From assembly GCA_031763025.1 (NCBI GenBank), contig JASSKH010000026.1, forward strand, positions 6,478,934-6,542,933: 64,000 nt of DNA. The letters run 5' to 3'. The position numbers and the translations under genes were made by a program. The notes below the pieces were generated by a model that saw only the letters and a list, made by a program, of their open reading frames with translations, did no database searches and was not told the origin of the DNA. This DNA comes from Macrocystis pyrifera. Its lineage: Eukaryota; Sar; Phaeophyceae; Laminariales; Laminariaceae. How positions within the stretch are numbered: position 1 is the stretch's first letter; every line of letters begins with the position of its first letter. Positions 54,125 through 63,639 of this stretch are shown here, one piece after another.

Positions 54125-54240
54125 TAATCCCGATCGCACGGGCCGTTTGAAACGGAATCATTACATATTAATCGTTTGGTTTCCGTGGTTGGTTCCCGAT
54201 CGCACGGGCCGTTAGAAACGGAACCACTAGAAAGCACGCG
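54125..54240 (+). repeat. double-hairpin repeat, first pair
   Basis: Two copies (54128, 54195) of CCCG-ATCGCA-CGGG followed at once by CCGTT-nGA-AACGG. In the second copy TGGTT and AACCA flank the pair and could close a three-way junction. The array resumes at 54796 after the MITE at 54244. Confidence 0.8.
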
Positions 54241-54243
54241 TAA

Positions 54244-54766
54244 GGCCGTTTCGTATGCGGTTCGATTTCGAGCTTCAGATTTGTATTTTTCGATCTCAAA
54301 ATCGAATGACCTTACTTGTGCAGTCCGCTTATGCAAAATCCGCTCGGGCCTAGAGACCAAGAGAAGAGCACTCGGCACGCGCCTCTACGTGGATACGTAC
54401 TCGTAGACTACACCGCAGCTGTACAGTAGCAGCAGCAGCAGCAGTCAAGTCACAAAATCTAACGCAAAATACCAAGACAGGTTGACTCTAGCGCACTCGC
54501 CACATCTCTTCGCCACCAGACTAGAGGCAGTCAGCGTGGGCTCGGACGCTTGGGTCCTACGCGCAGGGCAGCGCACTCAGCGCGTCTCTTTGCGGCGCGA
54601 AATCACAAAAACAGCAGTTGGTCTTGGGGTTTGCTCGAATCTCTACACGCACAATAAGTCTGATTTTTCCGCATAGGAAGGCCCTTTCGATTTGTCAAGC
54701 TCGTATCTGAAATTGCCATCGGGTCAAAATCTGAAGCTCAAAAATCAAACCGCATAGGAAACGGCC
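54244..54766. mobile_element. 523-bp Harbinger-like MITE
   Basis: TIRs of about 40 bp: GGCCGTTTCGTATGCGGTTC.. and the inverted ..AACCGCATAGGAAACGGCC. TAA flanks both sides (54241-54243, 54767-54769), the 3-bp TWA duplication typical of PIF/Harbinger. No transposase inside. It splits the double-hairpin array. Confidence 0.8.
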
Positions 54767-54795
54767 TAAGTGGTGGTCGACTAAGTGATGGCATA

Positions 54796-55115
54796 ATCCC
54801 GATCGCACGGGCCGTTCGAAACGCAATCATCACATAATCGTGTAGCAATCGTGGTGGGTTCCCGCTACGAACGGGCCGTTAGAAACGGAACCACCCAAAA
54901 GCACAAGCACTTAGTGGTCGATTAGTAGTGGTTTAATCCCGATCGCACGGGCCGCTTGAAACGGAATCACTACACTCATAATCGTTTGGCAGTCGAGGTT
55001 GGTCCCCGGTATGAACTGGTCGTTAGAAACAGAAAAAACACCAGAAAGCACGCGCAACGTACTGGTTGATTAACCGTGATTCCCGTTAGCACGGGCCGTT
55101 AGAAACGGAGCCACG
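54796..55115 (+). repeat. double-hairpin repeat, remaining copies
   Basis: Copies at about 54799, 54866, 54937, 55007 and 55080, alternating between an AATCCCG..GGAATCA form and a GGTTCCCG..GGAACCA form. Spacing between partners is 60-70 bp, giving higher-order units of about 140 bp. Confidence 0.8.
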
Positions 55116-55149
55116 AGACCGTTTTAGCAAATGAGAGCCCAGGACTGAG

Positions 55150-55430
55150 TTGGTTCTCTGGAGGGGGAGGAGTTCCACTAGCGGAGCGCCCCCGGTAAGG
55201 AGGTCGACCGCGTTTCGTTTGTGTGGGTGGGGGGGGAGGCGTAGGCAAGCGAAAAGGGACGGGGCGACCCCCCCCCCCCCTTTTTCTCTCTTCCCTCTGG
55301 CTATTTGATATAGGGGTAAGGAAGGCGTACTCATGCAGGGGAGGGACGGGCCAGGGCAGCCCCCCCCCCCACCATTTCGGCTTCTTCAATTAATATCAAG
55401 CATGTAGTTCGTGGAAGTAGACAACCAAAG
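55150..55430 (+). repeat. split direct repeat B2 (element right end)
   Basis: Matches B1 with a longer C run (55265-55280, 55360-55370). Ends at GACAACCAAAG, after which host sequence resumes. Confidence 0.88.
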
Positions 55431-55950
55431 CCATACTCGCGAAGCAAAAATGGTACGATGGGCTGACCGACGAGGAAAAGGCCGCCGTCGGGGTAGGATA
55501 TTGGACTGCCGAAGAATGGCAGAACCTCGAGCCTACAGTGGAGTACGATATAAGGCAGCAGAAGCAGCAGCGTTATCACCAGCAGCAGCACTATTACCAG
55601 CAACAGCAATTCAGCGACCCCTACTACCCACAAGATGACTACCAACAGCAACAGTACCAGCAGCAGCAGCAGCAGCGTTTCCATGAGTACCACAGCCGCA
55701 GGCTCGCCACAACACGCAAACAGCACAGAGACCACTCAACTCACGGCCACACTCAGCACTGGTGTGGCCTAAGAAGATGTCAGGAGACATATCACAAGCG
55801 GGACGCAAAACTTGCGCTGTGAAGGATGTAGGGCCGAATGTTACACACTAAAACCTAGTAGTTTAGTGTCAGTCAAAGCATGACATTGTCGTGAATGCAA
55901 AGTTGCTGTCTGTCAAGGGGTGAAAGTGCTGTCTCCTATTAATAACATCT

Positions 55951-56086
55951 TTGGTGTGACCGGCACGGACGCCATGGATGCCTGTTTCACGGGCGGGGTC
56001 GATCAACCAGCAGCGGCACTAGAAGCACCACCGCCGCTGCCACCACCTCCACCACCACCTCCACCTCCACAACCAACAGTAACATA
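55951..56086 (+). CDS. Pro-rich open frame, possible 3' exon
   Basis: IFGVTGTDAMDACFTGG, then VDQPAAALEAPPP and a run of Pro codons to a TAG at 56084-56086. No ATG near its left edge and a stop just upstream, so if real it would be a terminal exon, perhaps of the interrupted ORF ending at 55822. Splice sites not confirmed. Confidence 0.25.
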
Positions 56087-56254
56087 GTGCAAGCACAACT
56101 ATCAGAATAGCCACCATGATGAGCTGGCACCGTAACAACAGTGCTTGGGGCAGGGTTGCGAAGAAATCAGAAGAAGACGTCGCCCGTGTAGTGGCAGCAC
56201 CTCTGGGGGCTTGGGCTGCAGGTCGAGAAAAAACGTCTTCGTCGGACGGCTCCC

Positions 56255-56690
56255 TTCGCGCAACCAGTAGTGCCGGAAATTCTTTACGTACAACCGCGTC
56301 GACCTTGCGGTGGGAATGAAGAAAAATAAAAATATATTTACCGTCCCGTTCAGCCGAGGAAAAAGTATTTATCGTCCCGCCCCGCCGAAGAAAAAGAAAA
56401 CTACCGTCCCGTCTCGCCGTTGAAAAAAGTATTTACCGACCCGTCCCGCCGAGGAAACAAGTATTTACCGTCCCGTCCCACCGAGGAAAAGAAATATTTA
56501 CCGCCCTGTTCCACCGAGGGAATAAATATTTACCGTCCCGTTCCGTCGAGAAAATATGCGCCCGCTGTCCCGTCCCGCCAACTTTTTTTATGTCTTCATT
56601 TTACCGTCCCGTTTTCATTTGTTTTCCCCGCCAAACAAGTCAAATATGTCCCGTCCCGTCCCGTCACGATTCTCAGTCACTGTGACAATT
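56255..56690 (+). repeat. CCGTCCCG ~32-bp satellite, most regular copy
   Basis: Seven units TTACCGTCCCGTCCCGCCGA + GGAAAA..TAT at 31-33-bp steps (56339-56545), with the leader and trailer shared with 47208-47690. Confidence 0.9.
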
Positions 56691-57529
56691 TTCTTGGTGC
56701 TCAATCCACCAATGGATGTACCTGATATGCAATACGTACGAACTAGGTAGCTCTGGAGGGAATGCGCGTAGCTTTTTCTTGTGGAAACTCCGTACAACGT
56801 CGTACCTGGTATATGTTGCATTTTAATACTATTGCTTTTGGAGCACAGCGAAGTATAAACTGTAAGCAAAAAGAGCTTGCACACTGATGATGTCGAGTAG
56901 GGAGGAAGGACAGCAGCAGTACATACTACGTATAGGATAGTGATACTTTACATACTACTGCTGTGGTGTACTCGAAAACGAGTGTATGGTGGTCTCACGT
57001 GCCCCTACGTTATCTGCCCCATGACTCCGTTGAGTTCAACGCTTCGGGAGCGACGGTGCTATCACCAGGCGAACAAGGTGACCTGAGTCGCGGCCGGCGA
57101 TCAGAGCGGAGAACGAAGGTCGCGGCGAAGGCATCCGTCTCAGCAAGGGGGGAAGATGATGCACGAGTGTACGTACGTACGTACGCGCTTGGAGTCGAGA
57201 CCCATGTTTTTTTATATATTTTGCTTACGTAGTGTCGTAACTGGACTGTATACCCCCTCCTCCCCCCGTGCACGTGCGTATATGTACGGTGTGATATGGG
57301 TGGAGTAATCATGGGCTATAGATATATAATATGTTGCAGTCTTGTAGTCTCACGAATACGAGAATAACCCAAAAAATGGATTAACCCGGCGGATATTCCG
57401 TTAGTCGAGAGTGACGTTCTTTCAGGAATGTTTCCTAGGGTGGATAACCCGTTAGACGAGAGTAATGTTCCTTAACGTAGATAACACCACGAAGTGAGAC
57501 GTTCTTATATTAGCAGAAGAACGATCGGC
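56691..57529. other. no gene recognised; possible LTR region
   Basis: Contains TACCTGGTA (56803), a GTACGTAC run (57168-57185) and a doubled block GGATAACCCGTTAGACGAGA-like (57385 and 57434). It may include the 5' LTR of the following Ty3 element, but the partner LTR lies outside the window. Confidence 0.35.
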
Positions 57530-57559
57530 AGCCATAGGAAAGTTCTGTAGGAGTACATC

Positions 57560-58480
57560 AGATAAGAGGAATTTAGGAGAGCTCGCCAGGAGCTCACCGT
57601 CGACGACACCGGACCATCGGCGTTCAAGAAGCTTCTACGTCTACTCACGAACCACGTCGACGACGGCGACCAGGGCCGCGCCTTCGAGCAGCTCCACACC
57701 TTCGGCGTCCCTAACCTGACGGACTTCGCAACCTTCGTCCGTGCTTTTAAAGAACGTGTGTCCATCGCACAAGGCACGGAACGGGTCTTCAAGCCGAGCG
57801 ATGCCATGGTCATGGAGATTGTACGTGGCACTACGGGCAGCTAATACCCTTCCCTCATGCCCACGTTTTATCTGGGGCTCCACATGACCACGACGCAGCC
57901 CTTCTCCTCGGTTGACGACATGTGGGCAGCATTCGAAGTGCTGGCGACCAATAAGACGCCGGCAATCAACGGGCACCGCTTCCACGCGACTTTCCTCCGG
58001 CGGATTCGTCATGTACTCCTCCTCCTCAACGACCCCAGCGCGGTAGCAAACTCCCCGTGGCCCAGGAATCAACATAAGGGGGTCTTCCTCCAACTCGTTC
58101 GTCATGAACGTAGCCGAAGAGGGGCGCGGCCGTTCTGCGAGGACGAGGTGGACTGACCGCTGCGACACCACGAGGAGGTACACATGGTCACAACCACGTT
58201 TGACCCTCAGACCCCGCCACGCCTGACACCTCTCCTGACGAGCTCTGCCCGTGCCCAAGCCCTACGCGCTCACGGTGGGCATTTACTCAACCATAATGGT
58301 ACGGACCACAGTATGAAGACCTGCCCCGAGGGCTTCCTCAACACGTCCGGCATCCTGAACCCGGCACTCGGACAGTTGAACGATGGTGGACACGCTCACC
58401 GCCAATGGCAACGAAGGAGACCCTCCTATCACCGTGGACAATACGAGCGCAACCTGGAGCGGACCTCCTACCGCTAAGAG
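57560..58480 (+). pseudogene. Ty3/Gypsy gag, degraded
   Basis: FKKLLRLLTNHVDDGDQ, RAFEQLHTFGVPNLTDF then FVRAFKERVSIAQGTERVF to a stop at about 57843, then LPTFYLGL-type capsid continuing with DMWAAFEVLATN in 57857-58156. After a further break comes NHNGTDHSMKTCPEGFLN, the distal half of a zinc knuckle. Capsid character is inferred from position and helix-rich composition. Confidence 0.7.
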
Positions 58481-58496
58481 AACAACAACCGTCGAG

Positions 58497-58503
58497 GCAA
58501 CAA

Positions 58504-58535
<32 letters not shown>

Positions 58536-58540
58536 GCAGC
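58497..58540 (+). repeat. (CAA)n microsatellite
   Basis: AACAACAAC run of about 40 bases inside the post-gag region. Confidence 0.85.
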
Positions 58541-59027
58541 GGCAACTATAACAGCAACCGCTGGAACCAGAACCACTCCCGCAACTACCGCGGCAACAAC
58601 GGGCGCTCCTACAACTGGCGCCAGAACAACGGCCGTTCATACGACAACAGCAACCGATAGTCGCCAGGGCAACAGTTCCAACAACAACGCATCGAGCCTG
58701 CCCCCTCGTCTTGGGCGTTGACGGTGCATACCCCTGCGACCAACACTTCCGCACCTGCCGCCCCCGCGAACATGCAGATGGGCAGCAACAACTCGAGTAC
58801 CCACCCGAACCAACGGCCGCCGGGCACCTTCCGCACCAACTGACAAGCCGATGGTGGAGCAACTGCCGCATCTCCACCAACCGCATCTACTGCGAGCACC
58901 CGAGGCTCCCAGGACGCACGAGTAAATCACGTGCACCACGCCTCCCCGACCCCTGCCCCTCAATGCCCCCCCCCCTGCCCCAGCCCATTTCCCAGCCACT
59001 TGTTCAAGCACTGATCATCTTGCCCAA

Positions 59028-59705
59028 GTGATAGCCTTGAGGTGTGGGCGGGAGGAGGCCAAGACACCGAGCCCCACCAGGATGCTCCACTCGACCTCTT
59101 CTGGCGGTGAGCAACGCTGCTTGCCGACTATTGCCGAGACCCCAGACATTGCTACGCTGGAAAACGTCTCGACGATTACGGCTACCAGCGGTTCCGGTTC
59201 ACACGAAACTACTGTTTCGCCTACCGGGTCATCGCCCCCTGAGCCTGCCTCGAATTGGCCGCTCCATACGCGCTTGTTCCAGCATGCGCGCTTTTCTTGT
59301 GACAGCGTGGAACCCGCGAACGACGGGTTTCCTCCTGCTGCTGCTACGGTGTTGACACCACCGCTGCCCCTAAGCTCGAGGGGCAGTCTGGTTTTAAATA
59401 CGGAAGACTCGCGACGACCGTCGACTAGGGTCTGCCCTGAGCCCCCTGGCCCGTCCTCCTCGCCTGCTTCGCGCAACGCGTGGAAACGGACCCTAGGTGT
59501 GGCATCCCCTAGCGAGTATGCCCCTGTTCTCCAAACGTTGGACGATAGGGCCCTTCAGCGTCGTCCCGCCCAGCGTATAAGCCCCGGCGAGGACCGCCCC
59601 GATACCTCGGCTTTGCCGAGCAATTCCCCCGCGAACACGAGGGTTCCGGTCAGCATCGCTAGATCGTTGTTGACTCTACCCCCCGTCGACGCCAGCCGGC
59701 GATAG
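59028..59705 (+). CDS. Ser/Pro-rich polyprotein segment upstream of NADAR
   Basis: A 225-codon open frame, Ser/Pro/Thr-rich, ending at TAG 59703-59705. It is in the same frame as the NADAR N-terminal half that begins about 75 bases later, so it was probably one polyprotein. No domain recognised. Confidence 0.4.
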   Translation: MIALRCGREEAKTPSPTRMLHSTSSGGEQRCLPTIAETPDIATLENVSTITATSGSGSHETTVSPTGSSPPEPASNWPLHTRLFQHARFSCDSVEPANDGFPPAAATVLTPPLPLSSRGSLVLNTEDSRRPSTRVCPEPPGPSSSPASRNAWKRTLGVASPSEYAPVLQTLDDRALQRRPAQRISPGEDRPDTSALPSNSPANTRVPVSIARSLLTLPPVDASRR

Positions 59706-59780
59706 GAATGATTATCGTCGCGCCCCCCACCGCCAACAAAAAAGACGCCATCAACTGCACACATCACCACAGAGGCCACA

Positions 59781-60248
59781 TCATATTTCCACTTCTTCTG
59801 GCACTCCTCTTCGGTCTTGTCGCCGTGGTACCTGTGCAACAACGAACACGGTGGCGTCATATACAACTGCGCTGAGCAGATGATGATGGCGCAAAAGGCC
59901 GCGCTCTTCGACGACATCACAACTGAGCGCCGCATCAAAGCGACCCGCGACCCGGCCGACGAAAAACATTAAGCCGAACCGTTTCCGACTTCGACGAACT
60001 GGTCTGGGAGCTACACCGCTACACCATCGTCCTCAAAATGAACTTCTCCAAGTTCCGCCAACACCTGGAGCTTCGGCAGGAGCTAATGGCAACGGGCGAC
60101 GAGCACATCGCCGAGGCCAGTCCACACGACCTCATCCGGGGCATAGGCTTCAAGGCCGACCATCCGGACCCCTGCGACCCGACGCTGTTGGCGTGGTCGG
60201 AATCTGCTGGGCAGGATACTGATGGACGTTCGAGAAAGCCTCGGCGCC
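59781..60248 (+). pseudogene. NADAR (YbiA-like N-glycosidase) domain in a Ty3 polyprotein
   Basis: Signature blocks appear in family order. SYFHFFWHSSS and WYLCNNEHGGVIYNCAEQMM (catalytic-type Glu codon 59874-59876), AQKAALFDDI, ATRDPADEKH; then in the +2 frame RTVSDFDELVWELHRY, LKMNFSKFRQHLELRQELMA, TGDEHIAEASPHDLIRGIGF; then back in the first frame WRGRNLLGRILMDVRESL. Known NADAR enzymes cleave N-glycosidic bonds, either in riboflavin precursors (YbiA/RibX) or in ADP-ribosylated guanine (antitoxins). Lesions: frameshift near 59969, one extra T near 60187, and Arg in place of the usual Trp in (I)WGIG. The outer frames are the same as the protease frame downstream, so the domain was part of the polyprotein. 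Also possible: a cellular gene into which the element inserted, but RT-related sequence flanks both sides. Confidence 0.82.
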
Positions 60249-60875
60249 AATCGCTCCTCCGAACCTCTACTTCCTCCCCATCTTCACGACCCGGAGCCAA
60301 CACCCGCATCCACCGACTCCACCCGGGTCTTCCCCGCCGCCGACAGCATCCACGAAATAGGCCCGACCCCTCCATGGCAACCGCCTAACTCACCACTTGG
60401 GCCACTCATACCGCCGTCTACCCCCGACGCCTACCCCAGCAGCCACTTTGCCCAAGTGTCCACCATCAACACCGCAGCTCACAGCCACCTCCCTACCGGC
60501 CGCCCGCCGGTACCGGAACACGGACCATGCCTTACAAGCGGCATCATTACCGTTGACGACGCATCGTTCACGACGAAGGTACTCGTTCACAGCGGTCCCG
60601 CCGCCACTAAACGCCGCGAACTCGTGGCACTGCTCGATACCGGCTCGCCCCAGTCGTTAATCACCGCAACCGCGGTGGAACAACTGAAGGCTTCTCAGGC
60701 AGCCACCAATGCGTGTGAACGGCACAGTTCCCCCCCTTTATGGGGAGGTTTCGGCACTTCAGCCCCCCTCTCCACCTCCGTTTCCATCCGCTTAAGCATC
60801 CAGTTTATGCACCTTCAGACCCCCACCGCTGCCCTAGCAGTATGGGCCTGTTTAGCTCCTGCAGGAACCATGTAG
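60222..60875 (+). CDS. NADAR C terminus, Pro-rich linker and aspartic protease
   Basis: One continuous frame from the NADAR end (MDVRESLGANR) through a Pro/Ser-rich linker to ELVALLDTGSPQSLITATAV, the retropepsin active site DTGS. Past the stop at 60875, another frame gives LLGRDSWMRFEQRS, the usual protease C-terminal LLGRD motif. This physical continuity is the main evidence that NADAR belongs to the retroelement. Confidence 0.8.
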   Translation: MDVRESLGANRSSEPLLPPHLHDPEPTPASTDSTRVFPAADSIHEIGPTPPWQPPNSPLGPLIPPSTPDAYPSSHFAQVSTINTAAHSHLPTGRPPVPEHGPCLTSGIITVDDASFTTKVLVHSGPAATKRRELVALLDTGSPQSLITATAVEQLKASQAATNACERHSSPPLWGGFGTSAPLSTSVSIRLSIQFMHLQTPTAALAVWACLAPAGTM

Positions 60876-60996
60876 CACCCCGTCCTTCTGGGACGAGACA
60901 GCTGGATGCGCTTCGAGCAACGCTCGTATACCACGCTCAAGCAACATCCCACCCCCCCCTCACCAACCTCCCCGGCGATCACGCGGTGAGCTCTCC

Positions 60997-62001
60997 TTGA
61001 ACCAGCATGACCCCAACGGAGCCTCTGCATTTGTTCCCGACGATCGTTCCACTGACGACGTCTACCACTTCCGATTTACCCGCAACTTAGCTATTTTGCT
61101 TTCCTCTACCCCCAAGCTCGTCAGGGTCAACCTGGTGCGTGAGTCCGGCGCTCCAGCATTTACCGGGAACTACATGGTGAACATGCTCCCCCGCGAGAAC
61201 CCCCTTTTCGACACGGCCATTGTCGTCTCCGACGGGTACCAAACGGTCCCACTATCTGGATCTACCGATCTCGAGCCGGGTGACTTCCCCGGAACCTCCT
61301 GCTCTCCACTGGTACAGGAACCACTTTCCACCCTTGGACACCCTTCCTTGGCCCCTCCCCATCCCCCTCCGATTCCGGATGTACATGCCCTCCACGACAA
61401 CATCCCCGTGGCCGACCAGAGCCCATCGACAGACGACCCTCCTACCGCACCAGAGGCCCCGTGCCCACAACTCCTTGCACGCCTCAACACCCATCAACGG
61501 GAAAGCTTCTTCGACCTCTAGGAACGTCTGCCGTTACCCCTACGCGACGTCATCTTCGACCTGCACGGTTCTGGATGGACCCCGTCGGTGATCAACAACC
61601 TGGGAGACGTCCTCTGCGAATTCCAGGACGTCTTCTCCACCTCGAAAACCGACTTCGGCTCGTGCTCGCTGATGCCGTTCAAGATCCTCGTACCCCCGGG
61701 CAGCGCACCGGTCACTTCCCGCCCCTACAGGATCAACCCCATCCTCGCCAAGAAGGCAGACGCGGTATTAGACCAGTACCTGGCCGCCGGCCTGATCCAG
61801 AATTCCACGTCGCCATACTCCAGCCCTATGGTGGTCATCTCCAAAAAGGATGGAGGTGTCCGGATTACAATCAACTACAAGAAGCTCAAGGCAATCAGCT
61901 CCCTCAGACAACTCCCCATCACCCGCGTCGACGAAGTCCTCGACTCCTTGAGCAAAGGTCGCATCTTTTCTCTCTTCGACCTGGTCTCCTCGTTCCAATA
62001 A
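60997..62001 (+). pseudogene. Ty3/Gypsy connector and RT N-terminal half
   Basis: A connector frame to TAG at 61519-61521, then SVINNLGDVLCEFQDVFSTS, FGSCSLMPFKILVPPGSAPV, ILAKKADAVLDQYLAAGLIQ, SPYSSPMVVISKKDGGVRI, NYKKLKAISSLRQLPITRVD and FSLFDLVSSFQ up to TAA (61999-62001). The last stop replaces a residue just before the expected QITIHE, which follows in frame. This is a Ty3-type RT fingers/palm region. Confidence 0.85.
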
Positions 62002-62059
62002 ATCACCATCCACGAGGACACCATCCCTTTGACGGCGTTTCGCACTTCCAACCGGCTGT

Positions 62060-63631
62060 TTGAATGGCTTGTCCTGCCGCAAGAAGCAGCGCCTCCCCCG
62101 GCTGCTCCGTGAAGGTCACCAACGAGGTCATCAAAGGCCTGGAACGCGTCGTCGCGTACCTCGACGACATCATCGTCTTCGACCCCGACCCCATGTCGCC
62201 AACATCAGAGCCCTCGTCGGACACCTCCGGAAGCACCACCTCAAACTTCCCCCCGCCAAGGCCAAAATTGACGCCACCACCGCCGATTTCCTGGGACACA
62301 CCATTTCCGCTGGCGGCTACAGCCGCAATTCCGACAAGGTCGCCCCCCTCACCAGAATGCCCACGCCGACCGACAAGAAGCAAGTGCGCTTACGCCTTGG
62401 AGGCATCAACTACTACGGCAAGTTCCTGCCAAAACTTTCCCGACGTCTGCGCCCCATCAACGCTCTACTCAAGCAAGGCGCGACGTTCGACTTCACCCCC
62501 GCCATGGAAACCACCGTACGCGCCATTCTCCAAGAACTTGTCGAATCGCCTATCCTCGTCTACCCCGGCTGGGACGCCGTCGCCGACGACTCCCGCCCCT
62601 TCCGCCTCTACTGCGACGCTAGCATCGATAGCTTCGGAGCGACCCTTGAGCAAGAGCAACCCGACGGCTCAGTCCGCCCCCTCTTCTTCATCAGCCGTGC
62701 CACCCTGGACTCCGAACGTTCATGGACACCCCTCGACTTCGAGGCCGGGAGCATCGTATGGGCAATTAAACGCCTACGCGGACACTTATGGTCCATCCGC
62801 TTCCAGATCTACTCGGACCACAAGGCGCTCGAGAACATGGCCAAGGTCGGAGAACATTACCCCCGTGTCCGTCGCTGGCTCGAGTTCCTTTTAGCGTACA
62901 CCTACACGCTGGAGTACCGGAAGGGCACGGCCAACGGCAACGCCGACTTCCTCTCCCGGGTTCCTCAACCAGCCACCGACGCCGACCGCACCGGACGCAA
63001 CCGCCTCACTGGCCCCGACACCGTCGGCATCTACCTCATCCGCCCCCGCGGCTTCGCGCCGAACGACCCTTCCGCCCTGGGAACCGGCTTGGATGGCTTC
63101 GTGTCCCCCCCTTCCAGACCCATCCCAACCGTCCAGCCGCTCCCCTTCACCGACGACGACGTCCGCGTCTTCCGCCTACTGGGACCACGTATGGATCACC
63201 CCATCCTTTTCCCCGCAACCCACACCTTCGTCGGGCCTATTGCGACCCGCGACTCTACCAATGGACAGCTTGCCGGCATCGAGAATGCCGCCGTGAACAC
63301 CGGAGCTCCTCCAGTTTCGGCTTCCAGGCCGTCCGTCGTCTCTCCGCCGTCCACCATTGGCGCCACGACACCAGCCCTTCCAGGTCTGATATCTTCTCGG
63401 ACCCGCCATCCGTTCCGCCGCTGCCGCGGGGACCCCTCGGCCCATAGCCGACTATCGGTTTGGACGCCGACCGCCACCCGTCGTACAAAAACGATCTGCA
63501 CCCGCCCGCCTTCCGTGCGACCCCGCCCCCGCCGGGGCCTAGCCAAGACTTCCTCACCCGACGACGCCTCCAGCTACAGTCCCCGCGCCACCCGCACCAT
63601 CGACGCCACCCAAGCCATTGGCGCTCACTAG
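62060..63631 (+). pseudogene. Ty3/Gypsy RT C-terminal half and RNase H
   Basis: The catalytic YLDDIIVF box is in the frame of 62064-62894 (codons about 62157-62168). From about 62190 the sequence continues in the 62060 frame: HVANIRALVGHLRKHHLKLP, ADFLGHTISAGG, GGINYYGKFLPKLSRRLRPI, then RNase H RLYCDASIDSFGATLEQE, DFEAGSIVWAIKRLRGHLW and IYSDHKALENMA, then ADFLSRVPQPATDADRTGRN. A frameshift near 62190 breaks RT. The rest to 63631 is a Pro/Arg-rich extension of doubtful coding value. Confidence 0.85.
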
Positions 63632-63639
63632 ACAAAGAG

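Larger units (their letters stand above)
48260..55430 (+). mobile_element. tyrosine-recombinase retrotransposon with split direct repeats (PAT/Ngaro-like)
   Basis: Order A1 (48260-48590), ORFs, B1 (53460-53714), A2 (53715-54040), spacer, B2 (55150-55430). A and B repeats are direct, not inverted, the arrangement of PAT/Ngaro-type DIRS relatives. The B1/A2 junction reads GTGGACAACCAAAG|AGGAAGG. The host site reads CCTTGGACAAAAG|AGGAGGG on the left and TAGACAACCAAAG|CCATAC on the right, consistent with recombinase crossover at a shared GGACAA..AAAG core and no target duplication. RT, RNase H and YR are recognisable but frameshifted, so the copy is dead. Confidence 0.85.
48211..55822 (+). pseudogene. 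host ORF split by the YR retrotransposon (join 48211-48259, 55431-55822)
   Basis: Left part: gcaaaaATGG start encoding MGFGVAADAVDIPWTK plus one base. Right part: from 55431, completing an Ala codon and running ILAKQKWYDGLTDEEKAAVG, VGYWTAEEWQNLE, then a Gln/Tyr-rich tract (QQQ runs) to a stop at 55822; 146 codons in total. The right part is open upstream only to a TAG inside element repeat B2. Removing 48260-55430 restores one frame. The W..L..EEKAA..(L)GY....W spacing recalls a short motif seen repeatedly in stramenopile proteins. Function unknown. The gene may have had further exons, for example the Pro-rich frame at 55951-56086. Inactivated by the insertion unless the element can be excised. 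Confidence 0.6.

Noticed and set aside
54125..55115. CRISPR-like array of spaced palindromic repeats
   Set aside because: Units alternate between two forms, spacers are similar to one another rather than unique, the genome is eukaryotic and no cas genes are present.
57641..58886. minus-strand frames opposite the Ty3 gag
   Set aside because: Cys/Gly-rich shadows of the C-rich plus-strand coding sequence and the CAA repeat.
59781..60248. NADAR as an unrelated cellular gene beside the Ty3 element
   Set aside because: Its C-terminal frame continues without stop into the protease, and gag-like sequence lies upstream on the same strand, so a polyprotein domain is more likely; paralogues are still needed.
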